The position numbers and the translations under genes are program-made. The notes beneath the pieces were generated by a model. The model saw only the letters and a program-made list of their open reading frames with translations. It searched no databases and was not told where the DNA came from. Below are positions 25,287-35,506 of a stretch of 64,000 bases of DNA, piece after piece. The DNA lies in contig NZ_JAPPTI010000001.1 of NCBI RefSeq assembly GCF_027587025.1, forward strand, positions 620,001-684,000, written 5' to 3'. Each line of letters opens with the position of its first letter. The first letter of the stretch is position 1. Origin of the DNA: Vibrio sp. LaRot3 (lineage in GTDB: Bacteria > Pseudomonadota > Gammaproteobacteria > Enterobacterales > Vibrionaceae).

Positions 25287-26476
25287 TAGATCACTCCTTT
25301 TTCTTCTAGAATGGCATGCACTGTGAAGATATCTTTATCGCCACGGCCAGATAGGTTTACCACCAATAGCTGCTCTTTTTCTGGGTTCTCACGCGCCATG
25401 CGCAACGCATGAGCTAAAGCATGAGAAGACTCAAGCGCAGGAATGATACCTTCACTGCGAGCGAGCTCTTGGAACGCATCTAGCGCTTCGTCATCAGTGA
25501 CGTTGTCGTACTCCGCGCGGCCAATTGCATTAAGATGCGCGTGTTGAGGACCAACCGATGGGAAATCCAGACCAGCGGATACAGAGTAAGACTCTTCAAC
25601 TTGGCCATGTTGGTCTTGCATTAACGGCGCTTTCATACCGAAGAAGATACCCGTCTTACCATGTTTTAGTGGCGCACCATGTTGGTCCGTATCAATGCCT
25701 TTACCAGCTGGCTCGACCCCGATTAAGCGCACGGTTTCTTCTTCAATGAAATCAGCAAACATACCAATTGCGTTTGAACCGCCACCGACACAAGCGATCA
25801 CTGCATCCGGTAGACGACCTTCACGCGAGAGAATTTGGTTTTTGGTTTCTTCGCCAATCATACGTTGAAAATCACGCACAATTGTCGGGAATGGGTGAGG
25901 GCCCGCTGCCGTACCAAGAAGGTAATGTGCTTCTTCATAGCTTGCAGACCAGTCACGCAGTGCTTCATTACACGCATCTTTTAGTGTTGCGGAGCCAGAA
26001 TGTACTGGAATGACTTCCGCACCCATTAGCTTCATACGAAATACATTCGGGCTTTGACGTTCAACGTCTTTAGCGCCCATGTAAACGCGACACTTCAAAC
26101 CAAGCAAAGCACAAGCAAGGGCTGTTGCTACGCCGTGTTGGCCCGCGCCAGTTTCAGCGATGATTTCATTCTTGCCCATACGCTTAGCAAGTAGCGCTTG
26201 GCCAAGAACTTGGTTGGTTTTGTGTGCACCACCGTGAAGCAGATCTTCACGTTTCAGGTACAGCTTGGTTTTAGTCCCTTTAGTCAGGTTACGAGTTAAC
26301 GTAAGTGCTGTTGGGCGGCCGGCGTACTCTTGCAGCAGCGCCATAAACTCGCTGCGAAACTCAGGGTCTTGTTGTGCATCAATAAACGCTTGCTCTAGTT
26401 GATCTAGCGCAGGCACTAAAATTTGCGGAACGTATTGACCGCCATATTCGCCAAAGTAGGCATCTAACTTTGCCAT
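25286..26476 (-). CDS. trpB: Tryptophan synthase beta chain
   Basis: 396 residues. The PLP lysine lies in HGGAHKTNQ near residue 87, and the PLP phosphate loop is [12 protein letters not shown] near residue 230. It condenses indole with serine to make tryptophan, with Trp[12 protein letters not shown] at the N-terminus is typical. The ribosome site AGGAAGAG precedes the ATG, 11 bases after trpCF. Confidence 0.98.
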   Translation of the reverse strand: MAKLDAYFGEYGGQYVPQILVPALDQLEQAFIDAQQDPEFRSEFMALLQEYAGRPTALTLTRNLTKGTKTKLYLKREDLLHGGAHKTNQVLGQALLAKRMGKNEIIAETGAGQHGVATALACALLGLKCRVYMGAKDVERQSPNVFRMKLMGAEVIPVHSGSATLKDACNEALRDWSASYEEAHYLLGTAAGPHPFPTIVRDFQRMIGEETKNQILSREGRLPDAVIACVGGGSNAIGMFADFIEEETVRLIGVEPAGKGIDTDQHGAPLKHGKTGIFFGMKAPLMQDQHGQVEESYSVSAGLDFPSVGPQHAHLNAIGRAEYDNVTDDEALDAFQELARSEGIIPALESSHALAHALRMARENPEKEQLLVVNLSGRGDKDIFTVHAILEEKGVI

Positions 26477-26487
26477 TGCTCTCTTCC

Positions 26488-27921
26488 TTAATATTGTCTA
26501 ATTGCAGCAAACGCTTGTTGCAACTTAGTTGAATCTTTTTTGCCCGGAGCGCTTTCTACGCCCGAGTTTAGGTCTAGTCCCAAGCAGCCTAGTTGGCTGG
26601 CTTGTTGTGTATTCTCTGCGGATAGGCCGCCTGCAAGCATGGTTTGTTCGGCATCGCTAATCAGTGACCAATCGAAAGTTTGTCCAGTGCCGCCGCTTTG
26701 GCTGCCAACTTGAGCATCCAGTAGGTGGCGGTCAATACCACGAGCGATGCGAGTAGGTGCGCTATCACTTACTCCATAAGCTTTCCATATCTCAATGCTG
26801 GCGGGTAGTTGGGTGCGAAGCACTTCGATGTATTCTTGTGACTCTACGCCATGCAGTTGAACCGCGGAGAGTTTTAGCTGAGTGGCTATCTCTGCCACAA
26901 TTTCAGCAGGATGGTTTTGGAATACGCCAACATAGTTAAGCGGCGCACCACTCATCACGATACGTGCTTCTTCAGGGCTAACGTAGCGCTTCGATTGTTC
27001 GACAAAAATTAAACCGCCGAATACCGCACCCGCTTGATATGCCTTTGCTGCGTCATCATTGTGGGTTAGGCCACATACCTTGTTCTCGCCTAAAGTGACT
27101 TTGCGAACGGCGAGCTCTAAGTTATCTTCTGACATTAGAGAACTACCGATTAGGAAGCCATCTGAATAAGGCACAAGGTCACGTACTTGCTGATGGGTAT
27201 AAATGCCAGACTCAGAAATGACGGTTGCATTGGGTGCTAGCTCGCGGATGGTCGGAGATAGTTCTTTCGTGCGGTTGAGGTCTGTAGACAAATCACGTAG
27301 GTTGCGATTGTTAATGCCAATCACTTTTGCGCCAAGGTTTACCGCGCGGTGCAGCTCTTCTTCGTTGCTGACTTCAGTCAGAATCCCCATGTTGAGCGAA
27401 TGGGCGACATCCGCTAGCTGCTGATATTCTTCATCGTCTAATACTGAAAGCATTAACAAAATGGCATCAGCTGAGTAGTGTCGCGCTAGATAGACTTGGT
27501 AGCTATCCAACATGAAGTCTTTACATAACACAGGTTGGCGAACTTGGCCGCGCACTTGTGGTAAGAAATCAAAGCTGCCTTGGAAGTATTTCTCATCTGT
27601 TAATACTGAAATAGCATCGGCATGGTTGTTATAGACCGAAGCAATGTAATCAAGATTAAAGTCATCTCGAATCAGCCCTTTGGATGGCGAAGCTTTCTTA
27701 CATTCTAAGATAAATGCTGTGTGATCATCTCCGACCGCTTGATAGAAATCTCGGTCAGAGGGTGCAAGCTCCGCTTTAAAGTTTTCTAAAGGTTGCTCAA
27801 GCTTACGCGCTTCAACCCATTGATATTTATCACGTACGATTTTCGCTAACACTTCGGCCATTTGCGCTTCTTTTACAGAAACGTGCTGCGACAGTTGGTT
27901 TTGCTGAGATTGGTCTGTCAT
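26488..27921 (-). CDS. trpCF: Bifunctional indole-3-glycerol phosphate synthase / phosphoribosylanthranilate isomerase
   Basis: 477 residues with two TIM barrels. The N-terminal TrpC part (about 1-275) has [12 protein letters not shown] near residue 70 and [16 protein letters not shown] near 236. The C-terminal TrpF part has CGLTHNDDA near 282, VQLHGVES near 355 and [13 protein letters not shown] near 431. Together they turn phosphoribosylanthranilate into indole-3-glycerol phosphate. The gene may begin at residue 20 (MAEVLAKIV), which lines up with E. coli TrpC; the longer start was kept. Confidence 0.97.
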   Translation of the reverse strand: MTDQSQQNQLSQHVSVKEAQMAEVLAKIVRDKYQWVEARKLEQPLENFKAELAPSDRDFYQAVGDDHTAFILECKKASPSKGLIRDDFNLDYIASVYNNHADAISVLTDEKYFQGSFDFLPQVRGQVRQPVLCKDFMLDSYQVYLARHYSADAILLMLSVLDDEEYQQLADVAHSLNMGILTEVSNEEELHRAVNLGAKVIGINNRNLRDLSTDLNRTKELSPTIRELAPNATVISESGIYTHQQVRDLVPYSDGFLIGSSLMSEDNLELAVRKVTLGENKVCGLTHNDDAAKAYQAGAVFGGLIFVEQSKRYVSPEEARIVMSGAPLNYVGVFQNHPAEIVAEIATQLKLSAVQLHGVESQEYIEVLRTQLPASIEIWKAYGVSDSAPTRIARGIDRHLLDAQVGSQSGGTGQTFDWSLISDAEQTMLAGGLSAENTQQASQLGCLGLDLNSGVESAPGKKDSTKLQQAFAAIRQY

Positions 27922-27928
27922 GGTGCTG

Positions 27929-28927
27929 TTATCCTCGCGCAGCCAGTTGTTGTACTAGCTGATACGCTTTACCTGAGTTCATTGCTTCGATGGCTTGCGC
28001 TGTGTTGGCTTTCAGATCTTCATGGCCAAATAGACGCATCAAAAGCGACACGTTAACCGCCACTGCGCCAAGCTGAGCATCTGTACCTTTGCCCGTTAAG
28101 ATATTGGTGATGATTGCTTTGTTCTCTTGCGGGTCGCCGCCTTTAATTGACTCTAGCGGGTAGCTTTCAACGCCAAAGTCTTCTGGTGTGAGTGTGTATT
28201 CCACGATCTCGCCATTCTTGATTTCAGCCACTGTCGTAGCTCCATGAATGGCGACTTCATCTAGGCCGCTACCGTGGACTACTGCTGCGCGTTTCATACC
28301 CATTTTTAGCATGGTTTCTGCAATCGGGCGTACTAATTCTTCGCTGTAAACGCCCATCAACTCGATGTTAGGGCGAGCGGGGTTAATCAGTGGGCCCAGA
28401 ATGTTGAAGATAGTGCGAGTCTTCATAGTTTGGCGCACTGGCATCGCATGGCGCACGCCGCCGTGATATTGCGGTGCAAAAAGGAAAGCAACGCCAATAT
28501 CGTCAACCGCTTTAGCGGTGTCTTCTGCGCTCATCGCCAGATCAATTCCAAACGAATCGAGTAGGTCTGAAGAACCTGATTTACTTGATACGCTGCGATT
28601 GCCGTGCTTAGCAACCTTTAAGCCACATGCCGCTGCAACAAAAGCGGCAGTGGTCGAGATATTGATGGTGTTGTGGCCATCACCGCCGGTACCAACAATG
28701 TCTGCGAAATCGTAGTCAGGGCGTGGGAATGGATTGGCATTCGCCAGTAGTGCCTTAGCCGCACCTGCGATTTCTTCTGGCGTTTCGCCTTTGATTTTCA
28801 ATGCAGTCAGCGCAGAAGCCATTAGGATTGGATCTAACTCGCCACGAATAATGATATCGAAAAGCTGTTGGCTCTCTTGCTCAGAGAGTGACTGCTGGTC
28901 ATATAGTTTATTAATAATCTGTTCCAT
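27929..28927 (-). CDS. trpD: Anthranilate phosphoribosyltransferase
   Basis: 332 residues. Substrate-binding motifs are [14 protein letters not shown] near residue 80, [17 protein letters not shown] near 107 and [16 protein letters not shown] near 160. It joins anthranilate to phosphoribosyl pyrophosphate. Here it is separate from trpG, unlike the fused TrpGD of E. coli. It follows trpG by 11 bases. Confidence 0.98.
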   Translation of the reverse strand: MEQIINKLYDQQSLSEQESQQLFDIIIRGELDPILMASALTALKIKGETPEEIAGAAKALLANANPFPRPDYDFADIVGTGGDGHNTINISTTAAFVAAACGLKVAKHGNRSVSSKSGSSDLLDSFGIDLAMSAEDTAKAVDDIGVAFLFAPQYHGGVRHAMPVRQTMKTRTIFNILGPLINPARPNIELMGVYSEELVRPIAETMLKMGMKRAAVVHGSGLDEVAIHGATTVAEIKNGEIVEYTLTPEDFGVESYPLESIKGGDPQENKAIITNILTGKGTDAQLGAVAVNVSLLMRLFGHEDLKANTAQAIEAMNSGKAYQLVQQLAARG

Positions 28928-28938
28928 GACGTTGTTCC

Positions 28939-29574
28939 TTAATCCTTTTTATTGTCTGTCTTTTTGTCGTTACTGATTTTGCTGTCCGTGGATGAACTAT
29001 CCAATGCCCAATCAATGGCATTCGCAAGCAGGGTTGCACCGTAAGTGGTCATAATGGATTCTGGGTGGAACTGAAATCCGCAGACCTTATCTTGTTCTTG
29101 TACTACTGACATCACGAGACCATCGACTTCCGCTGTGACGGTTAGGCTGTTCGGTACTTCTGTCGCCACCAAAGAGTGGTAACGAGCAATGGCCAGTGGT
29201 GACGGCAAACCTTGGTAAGTTGCATGATTTTGGTGCGCCATCATGGAAACTTTGCCATGGACAATCTCGCCAGCTCCTTCGACTTTACCGCCGTAGGCTT
29301 CAACAATCGCTTGGTGACCAAGACAAATACCAATCATTGGTACTTTGCCCTTTAGGCGTTGGATCAGATCAGGCATGTTGCCCGCTTCTGATGGCGCGCC
29401 CGGGCCGGGAGAAAGCAGAATGACCGGGTTGTCCAGTTTGCTAACTGCTTGCTCAATTGCCTGTGCGGCAATGTGGTTGCGATAAATTGTCACCTGATGG
29501 CCTAGCGAGCGAAACTGATCCACAAGGTTGTAAGTAAACGAGTCGAAGTTATCGATAAAAATAATGTTCGCCAT
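28939..29574 (-). CDS. trpG: Anthranilate synthase component II (glutamine amidotransferase)
   Basis: 211 residues. The class I amidotransferase triad is present: Cys in GICLGHQAI near residue 85, and His and Glu in FQFHPESI near residue 175. It feeds ammonia from glutamine to TrpE. The start is [16 protein letters not shown] at 29574, which fits the family; a longer upstream frame overlapping trpE is not needed. The C-terminal tail (about 15 residues, Ser/Lys/Asp-rich) is not part of the fold. It lies 4 bases after trpE. Confidence 0.97.
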   Translation of the reverse strand: MANIIFIDNFDSFTYNLVDQFRSLGHQVTIYRNHIAAQAIEQAVSKLDNPVILLSPGPGAPSEAGNMPDLIQRLKGKVPMIGICLGHQAIVEAYGGKVEGAGEIVHGKVSMMAHQNHATYQGLPSPLAIARYHSLVATEVPNSLTVTAEVDGLVMSVVQEQDKVCGFQFHPESIMTTYGATLLANAIDWALDSSSTDSKISNDKKTDNKKD

Positions 29575-29578
29575 GGGT

Positions 29579-31156
29579 TTACTCCTTGTGTGCCGATGCT
29601 TGATGCGCTGATTGAATGGCTGAGATAACCGCTTGCGCTTTACCACGAGTTTCATCTGCTTCGGCTTGAGGGTCAGAGTCGAAGACAACCCCAGCGCCTG
29701 CTTGAACTTGAGCAATGCCGTTTTCAACGTAAGCCGAGCGAATCACGATACAGGTATCTAATGTGCCTTCGCCAGTAAGGTAGCCTACAGCGCCGCCATA
29801 ACTGCCGCGACGAGCTTGCTCAACATCGCGGATGAGCTGCATTGCGCGAATTTTCGGAGCGCCAGTTAATGTGCCCATGTTCATGCATGCTTGGTAGGCG
29901 TGCAGTGCATCTAAATCTTCGCGTAATTGACCAACGACGCGCGAGACTAAATGCATCACATGGCTGTAGCGGTCAACTTTCAAAAGGTCAGCAACATGGC
30001 GAGTACCTGCTTGAGAGATACGAGCAACATCATTACGTGCTAAATCCACCAACATCATGTGTTCTGCGTTTTCTTTTACATCGCTGCGCAGTTCAAGCTC
30101 AATGCGGCTATCTAGATCAAAATCAATGCGACCATCTTGGTGCTTACCACGACGGCGCGTACCTGCGATTGGGTAAATCTCGACTTGGTTAGTGTGCGTT
30201 TCGTATTTCAATGCGCTTTCAGGAGACGCGCCAAATAAAGTAAACAGCTCATCTTGCATGTAGAACATGTAAGGGCTTGGGTTACTCTGTTTTAGCGCTT
30301 TATATGCCGCTAGTGGAGAAGGGCATGGCAGCGTGAATCGACGTGATGGCACCACTTGGAACACATCGCCTTTTACCACGAACTGTTTAAGGTCTCGCAC
30401 GATTTCACAGAAATCTTGGTCAGCGATGCTTGGCACTGCTGTTACGTCGGTCAGTTTTTGCGGCTCTGGTAAGGCTTTAGGTTGCTGGCAGGCAAGGTCA
30501 ATCTCATTGAGACGTTGCTTTAATGGTTCAGCACTTGCGTTCTCCGTAAAGCGCGTTGCTTGCAGTGAACAAGATTGAGCTTGGTGATCAACCACCAGCA
30601 ATGTCTCTGCAACGTAAAACACGTAGTCAGGGCACTGGTTAGTTGCTTGAGCATCGCCCAGTGGTTCAAAGTTTGCCACTAAATCGTAAGCAAATAAGCC
30701 ACCGAGAAACAGAGCATGTTTCGGCTGGTTGGTTAAATCAAAACTGTGTTGGATAAGGCGCAGGGCATCAAATGAAGACGCTTCACGTAGACGAGAGTCT
30801 TCATCTAATGTGTCACATGGTGCGCTAAATTTAAGAGTTAATTCACCTTGATGATATTGGCTTGTAACAGATTCAGTGACGTTAGCTTGAATGTGTTCCA
30901 GTAAGTGCTGACCGTTGTCGGTGAGGGCGGTCATTGTTACGGTGTGACCAAAACAAACAATGCGAATCGCGGAGTCAACAATCAATAGGCTTTGAAGGTT
31001 TTGTTTAGAATCGATTTCAGCCGACTCTAGCAATAAGCTGTCGGTTTTGTTTTCACACAAAGTGTGGAATAAATGCGTTGGATCCTGAGAGTAGGGAACC
31101 TCAGTTTGAATAACTTCTACACTTCCTAGCTTTCGAATTTCAATGGCCTTGTTCAC
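29579..31156 (-). CDS. trpE: Anthranilate synthase component I
   Basis: 525 residues. The tryptophan feedback-binding motif LLLESAEI lies near residue 40. Chorismate-binding motifs are YPIAGTRRRG near 325, LRSDVKENAEHMMLVDLARND near 350 and GTLTGAPKIRAMQLI near 423. With TrpG it makes anthranilate from chorismate. It starts with GTG at 31156, behind a very strong ribosome site (AAAAGGAGGT). It is the first structural gene, controlled by TrpR and by attenuation. Confidence 0.97.
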   Translation of the reverse strand: MNKAIEIRKLGSVEVIQTEVPYSQDPTHLFHTLCENKTDSLLLESAEIDSKQNLQSLLIVDSAIRIVCFGHTVTMTALTDNGQHLLEHIQANVTESVTSQYHQGELTLKFSAPCDTLDEDSRLREASSFDALRLIQHSFDLTNQPKHALFLGGLFAYDLVANFEPLGDAQATNQCPDYVFYVAETLLVVDHQAQSCSLQATRFTENASAEPLKQRLNEIDLACQQPKALPEPQKLTDVTAVPSIADQDFCEIVRDLKQFVVKGDVFQVVPSRRFTLPCPSPLAAYKALKQSNPSPYMFYMQDELFTLFGASPESALKYETHTNQVEIYPIAGTRRRGKHQDGRIDFDLDSRIELELRSDVKENAEHMMLVDLARNDVARISQAGTRHVADLLKVDRYSHVMHLVSRVVGQLREDLDALHAYQACMNMGTLTGAPKIRAMQLIRDVEQARRGSYGGAVGYLTGEGTLDTCIVIRSAYVENGIAQVQAGAGVVFDSDPQAEADETRGKAQAVISAIQSAHQASAHKE

Positions 31157-31303
31157 AAGACCTCCTTTTCGTTATCGTTTTAATCATTCTTCCTTATCTA
31201 CATACTCGCATAAAGCAAACGTTACCCCAATCTAGAATTTGTTCGTTTTGCTGAATCTTTCGCCAGTCAGTTCAAGTATGTTTATCGGAAGTAAATAATG
31301 GAA

Positions 31304-31332
31304 TCAAAAAAGCCCGCTGGTTGAGCGGGCTT
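31304..31332 (-). terminator. trp attenuator (leader terminator)
   Basis: On the minus strand the arms aagcccgct and agcgggctt form a GC-rich stem with a 5-base loop, followed by TTTTTT. It lies just after the trpL peptide and before trpE. Ribosome stalling at the leader Trp codons would let an alternative stem form and allow readthrough. Confidence 0.9.
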
Positions 31333-31360
31333 TGGCAATCTTTCTAACACTTAAGTGTTG

Positions 31361-31486
31361 TTAAAAGTACACGTTAGCCCACCAAGAACTTGTCCAAGTG
31401 CGCCACCAAACTAAATCTGCGTTCTGCTGTTTCGTGCAGTTCAGATCAAGTTTCACATTTTGCTGTTGGTTAAATTCTTGTAACAT
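31361..31486 (-). CDS. trpL: trp operon leader peptide
   Basis: 41 residues: MLQEFNQQQN at the start, and a C-terminal part with Trp at 27, 28, 31, 35 and 36 (VWWRTWTSSWWANVYF). Five Trp codons in ten positions, directly before a terminator hairpin, is the mark of a tryptophan attenuator. It is longer than the 14-residue E. coli leader and has two separate Trp-Trp pairs. The ribosome site is weak. Confidence 0.93.
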   Translation of the reverse strand: MLQEFNQQQNVKLDLNCTKQQNADLVWWRTWTSSWWANVYF

Positions 31487-31530
31487 AGCGTGTCTACCGA
31501 ATTAGGTTCATTTAATACGTTGTATTTGCG

Positions 31531-31563
31531 TACTAGTTAACTAGTATTTTGTTGTGCTGTCAA
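31531..31563 (-). promoter_or_regulatory. trp promoter and TrpR operator
   Basis: On the minus strand TTGACA (31558-31563) and TTAACT (31535-31540) are 17 bases apart. The -10 lies inside the perfect palindrome TACTAGTTAACTAGTA (31531-31546). The hexamers, the spacing and this operator core are the same as in the E. coli trp promoter, so TrpR bound to tryptophan would block RNA polymerase. Confidence 0.93.
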
Positions 31564-31643
31564 GCCCCAAAATATCTCAATGTCGTGATCGGTCGAATAG
31601 AATCTCACTATTGGATCGCCTTCACCTAAATAAGAATTAGAAC

Positions 31644-32510
31644 ATGAGAATTGATTTACATAGTCACACCACAGCATCCGATGGTCGGCTGACTCCCCCT
31701 GAGTTGATTGAACGAGCGATGAGTTTTGAGCTTGATGTTCTCGCCATTACAGACCACGACACCGTCGAAGCGTTGGCAGAGGCGAAGCAATATGTGGCCG
31801 ACAATAATTACGATCTGACCATTATCAATGGCATTGAAATTTCGACCGTGTGGCAAAACAAAGATATTCATATCGTCGGTTTAAACATCGACCCTGATGC
31901 AGCCGAGCTGCAAGCCCTTATTGAGCAGCAAAAGAATTATCGTAGTGAACGGGCTGCTCTGATTGCCCATCGCCTTCAAAAAGCGACTCAAGAAGGCGTT
32001 TTAGAAGAAGTTCAGCAGATAGCAGGAGATGCACCGATTACACGCGCTCACTTTGCTAAATGGCTGGTGGATAATGGTTATGCTAAAACCATGCAGCAGG
32101 TCTTTAAGAAGTATTTAACTCGTAATAATCCGGGTTATGTTCCGCCGCAATGGTGCTCAATGGCCGAGGCGGTTGCGGCCATTCAAGCCGCTGGTGGTCA
32201 AGCTGTGTTGGCGCATCCGGGGCGCTACGGCTTTACAGCTAAGTGGATTAAACGTCTGATTTCAGCGTTTGTTGAAGCAGGTGGCGAAGCGATGGAAGTT
32301 GCGCAACCTCAACAAGCGCAACAAGAAAGACGCAACCTTGCAGATTATGCTATACAATACAAACTATTAGCCTCTCAAGGCAGCGACTTCCACTACCCAT
32401 CCCCATGGATGGAGTTAGGTCGCAATCTTTGGTTACCGAAAGGTGTAGAACCAGTCTGGAAAGATTGGGGTATTGAACCAACCGAGGCTGATATTGATCA
32501 GCAAGAGTAA
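31644..32510 (+). CDS. rnm: PHP-domain exoribonuclease Rnm (RNase AM, YciV)
   Basis: 288 residues. PHP phosphoesterase motifs: [11 protein letters not shown] near residue 4, [10 protein letters not shown] near 35, GIEIST near 61, AHFAKWLV near 129, AHPGRYGF near 192 and [10 protein letters not shown] near 248. These are metal ligands of the fold. In E. coli the homologue is a 5'-3' exoribonuclease that trims rRNA 5' ends, and it lies divergent from trpL in the same way. Start ATG at 31644; the ribosome site is not strong. Confidence 0.93.
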   Translation: MRIDLHSHTTASDGRLTPPELIERAMSFELDVLAITDHDTVEALAEAKQYVADNNYDLTIINGIEISTVWQNKDIHIVGLNIDPDAAELQALIEQQKNYRSERAALIAHRLQKATQEGVLEEVQQIAGDAPITRAHFAKWLVDNGYAKTMQQVFKKYLTRNNPGYVPPQWCSMAEAVAAIQAAGGQAVLAHPGRYGFTAKWIKRLISAFVEAGGEAMEVAQPQQAQQERRNLADYAIQYKLLASQGSDFHYPSPWMELGRNLWLPKGVEPVWKDWGIEPTEADIDQQE

Positions 32511-32593
32511 TATCGAAAGCCCAGTAAGCCGTGTTTATATTTTACTGGGTATTATAACTATAGAGCCGCGAGGCTCGATAATGAGGAATTACC

Positions 32594-33214
32594 ATGAGCC
32601 AGTTTTTTTACGTTCATCCTGAGAACCCACAGGCTCGCTTGATTAATCAAGCTGTAGCAATCATTCGCAATGGCGGGGTAGTCGTCTACCCAACTGACTC
32701 TGGCTACGCATTAGGCTGCCAGCTAGAAAACAAACAAGCATTAGAACGAATTTGTCAGATCCGCCGTCTAAACGAGAAACATAACTTTACTTTGCTTTGC
32801 CGCGATTTATCTGAAATCTCGTTGTATGCGCGTGTTGATAACACCGCATTTCGTCTACTAAAAAACAATACGCCGGGGCCGTACACTTTTATCTTTAAAG
32901 GTACTAAAGAAGTGCCGCGTCGTTTGATGAACTCAAAACGTAAGACCATTGGTATTCGTGTTCCGGATAACCGTATCGCGCTGGATCTACTAGAAGCGCT
33001 GGGCGAGCCATTAATGTCGACGTCTTTGATTCTACCGGGTAACGAAGTCACTGAATCCGATCCGGAAGATATTCGTGACAAGCTAGAACACGCAGTTGAT
33101 GTGATTCTTAATGGTGGTTACTTAGGTGAACAGCCAACCACAGTGGTTGATTTTAGCGATGATGAGCCTGTGATTGCTCGTGTGGGTTCAGGTGATCCAG
33201 CACCGTTCGAATAG
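32594..33214 (+). CDS. yciO: YciO, Sua5/YrdC-family protein
   Basis: 206 residues with the YrdC-type fold: VVYPTDSGYALGC near residue 31, then KHNFTLLCRDLSEIS and PGPYTFIFKGTKEVPRR near 94, and TIGIRVPDN near 118. The family includes threonylcarbamoyl-AMP synthase used for tRNA t6A; YciO is a paralogue with weak or unclear activity. It follows rnm and precedes rluB, the order found in E. coli and other gammaproteobacteria. AGGAAT lies before the ATG. Confidence 0.92.
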   Translation: MSQFFYVHPENPQARLINQAVAIIRNGGVVVYPTDSGYALGCQLENKQALERICQIRRLNEKHNFTLLCRDLSEISLYARVDNTAFRLLKNNTPGPYTFIFKGTKEVPRRLMNSKRKTIGIRVPDNRIALDLLEALGEPLMSTSLILPGNEVTESDPEDIRDKLEHAVDVILNGGYLGEQPTTVVDFSDDEPVIARVGSGDPAPFE

Positions 33215-33332
33215 TCACTTATTGTCTGCTAAATTTGATGCTTTCATCACAGTATTTTGCTATATTGTGCGGCCGCGAATTTGAGTCGCGTATTTCATTC
33301 GACGTCTGCGAAGACGACACATAGGTAAATTG

Positions 33333-34274
33333 ATGAACGAAAAACTTCAGAAAGTATTAGCCCGAGCTGGACATGGCTCACGACGCGAACTAGAAGCGTT
33401 GATTAAAGCGGGCCGTGTAAGTGTTAACGGTATCGTTGCAAAGCTGGGTGAACGACTAGAAGACGATAATGCTATCGTTCGTATCGATGGTCACACTGTT
33501 TCTGTAAAAGCGCAGGAAGAGGTGATTTGTCGTGTGCTTGCTTACTACAAGCCAGAGGGTGAACTGTGTACTCGCCACGATCCTGAAGGTCGTCGTACCG
33601 TGTTTGACCGTCTACCAAAAATCCGCGGTTCTCGTTGGATCTCGGTAGGTCGTTTGGACGCAAACACATCAGGTCTACTTCTGTTTACTACTGATGGTGA
33701 ACTAGCAAACCGTCTAATGCACCCAAGCCGCCAAGTTGAACGTGAATACCTAGTTCGCGTATTTGGTGAAGTGACTGAACAAAAGGTGAAGAACTTAGTT
33801 CGTGGCGTTGAGCTTGAAGATGGTATGGCGCGTTTTGAAGATGTTGTTTACGCAGGCGGTGAGGGTATGAACCACACTTTCTACGTAGCGATTAACGAAG
33901 GTCGTAACCGTGAGGTTCGTCGTTTATGGGAATCGCAAGAGACAACGGTTAGCCGTCTGAAACGTGTACGTTACGGTGACATCTACCTAGACAAGAAACT
34001 GCCTCGTGGTGGATGGATGGAGCTGACTCTGAAAGAAGTGAACTACCTACGTGAACTGGTAGAGCTTCGTCCAGAGCGCCAAACTATGCTTGACGAAAGC
34101 AAAGAGAATACCTCTCGCAAACGTGAGCGTTCTCGTAGTCAGAAGATTCGTCGTGCAGTTAAGCGTCACGAAGAGCGTGTGAATGCACCAAAAGGTCGCA
34201 GTAACAACCCAGCTCGTCGTAAGCCAGCTAAATCGTCGGCAGGTAAGCCAGGTGCACGTAGCAAGCATCGTTAA
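33333..34274 (+). CDS. rluB: 23S rRNA pseudouridine(2605) synthase
   Basis: 313 residues. An N-terminal S4 RNA-binding domain ([20 protein letters not shown]) is followed by an RsuA-type catalytic domain, with the catalytic Asp in [13 protein letters not shown] near residue 108. The C-terminal 60 residues are a strongly basic tail rich in Arg, Lys and Ser, common in RluB. The start is ATG at 33333 (a TTG directly before it is in frame but less likely), with AGG about 8 bases upstream. A small CGTCT/AGACG hairpin lies just before the ribosome site. Confidence 0.95.
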   Translation: MNEKLQKVLARAGHGSRRELEALIKAGRVSVNGIVAKLGERLEDDNAIVRIDGHTVSVKAQEEVICRVLAYYKPEGELCTRHDPEGRRTVFDRLPKIRGSRWISVGRLDANTSGLLLFTTDGELANRLMHPSRQVEREYLVRVFGEVTEQKVKNLVRGVELEDGMARFEDVVYAGGEGMNHTFYVAINEGRNREVRRLWESQETTVSRLKRVRYGDIYLDKKLPRGGWMELTLKEVNYLRELVELRPERQTMLDESKENTSRKRERSRSQKIRRAVKRHEERVNAPKGRSNNPARRKPAKSSAGKPGARSKHR

Positions 34275-34292
34275 TAGATGATTCAATATTTA

Positions 34293-34320
34293 AAAAGCAG
34301 CCAGATGGCTGCTTTTTTCT
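34293..34320 (+). terminator. Terminator of rluB
   Basis: The arms aaaagcagcc and ggctgctttt form a stem with a short loop, followed by TTTTTCTT. It lies 18 bases after the stop. Confidence 0.88.
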
Positions 34321-34363
34321 TGTCTTCAATTTAATGAATCAGCGCTGGCATGCACGAAACAAA

Positions 34364-34981
34364 TTAGAACGCCAATCCTCTTTCTTTTAGCTCTTGTTCC
34401 GCCTGATGCGCATGCGCAAATTGAATAGCGTCGATGCCAACGGCTTTTGCCCCTTCAACGTTGTGCGGCATGTCATCTAAGAAGATGCACTCTTCACCAA
34501 CTAAGTTATTGCTTTGTAATAAGTGGTGGTAAATCTCCGCTTGGGGCTTAAGCATATCTACATCCGCAGATACTGTTGCACCATCAAACAGAGGCCAAAA
34601 GTCGTACTGTTGCTTTAAGTAATCGACCAGTTCTGTGACGTTGTCCGTCAGCGCATAAACGCCGTAACCGGCCTGCTTTAAGCGTTCAATTAATTGCTGA
34701 GAACCATATAGCGGGGTAAGAGTTTGTCTCACGTTAAAGAACAGTTTTTCGCTTTCAAGCTCACTGAAATTAAGCTGCTGTTGATAGGCTTGTTTAGCTT
34801 GGTCTTCAGTTAAGCGACCCTTGTTCAAATCCATCCAGATAGAGTGTTGGAATACTTCCCGAGCTTTGGCGGGCGCATCAATGTTATCGCCAAATGTCAG
34901 GCGGATGATTTCAAGCGGCGACCAACGTACCACGACGTTGCCAATATCGAAGATCACATTTTTGATTTTTGTTGCGGCCAT
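34364..34981 (-). CDS. HAD family phosphatase (YihX-like)
   Basis: 205 residues. HAD motif I is FDIGNVVVRWSP near residue 11, motif II is YALTDNV near 110, and motif III/IV are MLKPQAEIYHHLL near 143 and CIFLDDMPHNVEGA near 165. The motif I form DxGN is the YihX type. E. coli YihX is an alpha-D-glucose-1-phosphate phosphatase; the substrate here is not certain. AAGGAA precedes the ATG. It is likely monocistronic. Confidence 0.87.
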   Translation of the reverse strand: MAATKIKNVIFDIGNVVVRWSPLEIIRLTFGDNIDAPAKAREVFQHSIWMDLNKGRLTEDQAKQAYQQQLNFSELESEKLFFNVRQTLTPLYGSQQLIERLKQAGYGVYALTDNVTELVDYLKQQYDFWPLFDGATVSADVDMLKPQAEIYHHLLQSNNLVGEECIFLDDMPHNVEGAKAVGIDAIQFAHAHQAEQELKERGLAF

Positions 34982-35069
34982 AGCGAAGTTCCTTAATTCA
35001 TGATGAATGAAGAGGGATGTAGTGATGGTTCAGAATAACGAGATTATTGTCTACTGTGTCCGATAAATG

Positions 35070-35402
35070 TCAGTGAGAATCAAACAGTGTGATGTCGGTA
35101 ATCACTTGGGCTTCATCGAGTTTCAAGCAGATCTCAGAATAGTAGAGGCAACCTTCTTTGATGAAGGGTTCAAAGTCATCAACATCACGCGGGATTAGCT
35201 TGATAACCTGCTCAGCATCTTTACCAATCAGGTCATGTTTAGCCAATACAATAGCCTGTTTGAGCGCCTGTGCTGCGGTTTCGTAACTGGCTTGCTGATA
35301 GGTTTGAGTCACACCTAAATCGATGGCCTTAAGAACCAAAGTTCCTAGCCAAAAGAGATTAGATACGATCAATAACACCGACAGAAAGATGACTTTCTTC
35401 AT
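35070..35402 (-). CDS. Small protein with N-terminal membrane segment, unknown
   Basis: 110 residues starting MKKVIFLSVLLIVSNLFWLG, a signal anchor or signal peptide. The rest has one CLYYSEICLKLDEAQVITDI strand pair near the C-terminus with two Cys. The pattern G-x-D-x2-V-I-K-L-I-P then a Tyr strand and a beta end is loosely like BamE/SmpA-type small envelope proteins, but this is a guess. The ATG at 35402 follows AGGAAG; the longer frame lacks a ribosome site. It is 104 bases after the TPR gene, so it may have its own promoter. Confidence 0.65.
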   Translation of the reverse strand: MKKVIFLSVLLIVSNLFWLGTLVLKAIDLGVTQTYQQASYETAAQALKQAIVLAKHDLIGKDAEQVIKLIPRDVDDFEPFIKEGCLYYSEICLKLDEAQVITDITLFDSH

Positions 35403-35506
35403 TACCGCTTCCTTGTGGATGAGTCCAATATGAACTTCATGAATGAACTCGGGTATCGCCATTCAGTTAGTTGAATAGCGATATTTCCTGAACTCAATTT
35501 AGTTCG

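Noticed and set aside
29575..29727. Longer trpG start overlapping trpE
   Set aside because: The 51 extra residues do not belong to the TrpG family and the [13 protein letters not shown] start fits well.
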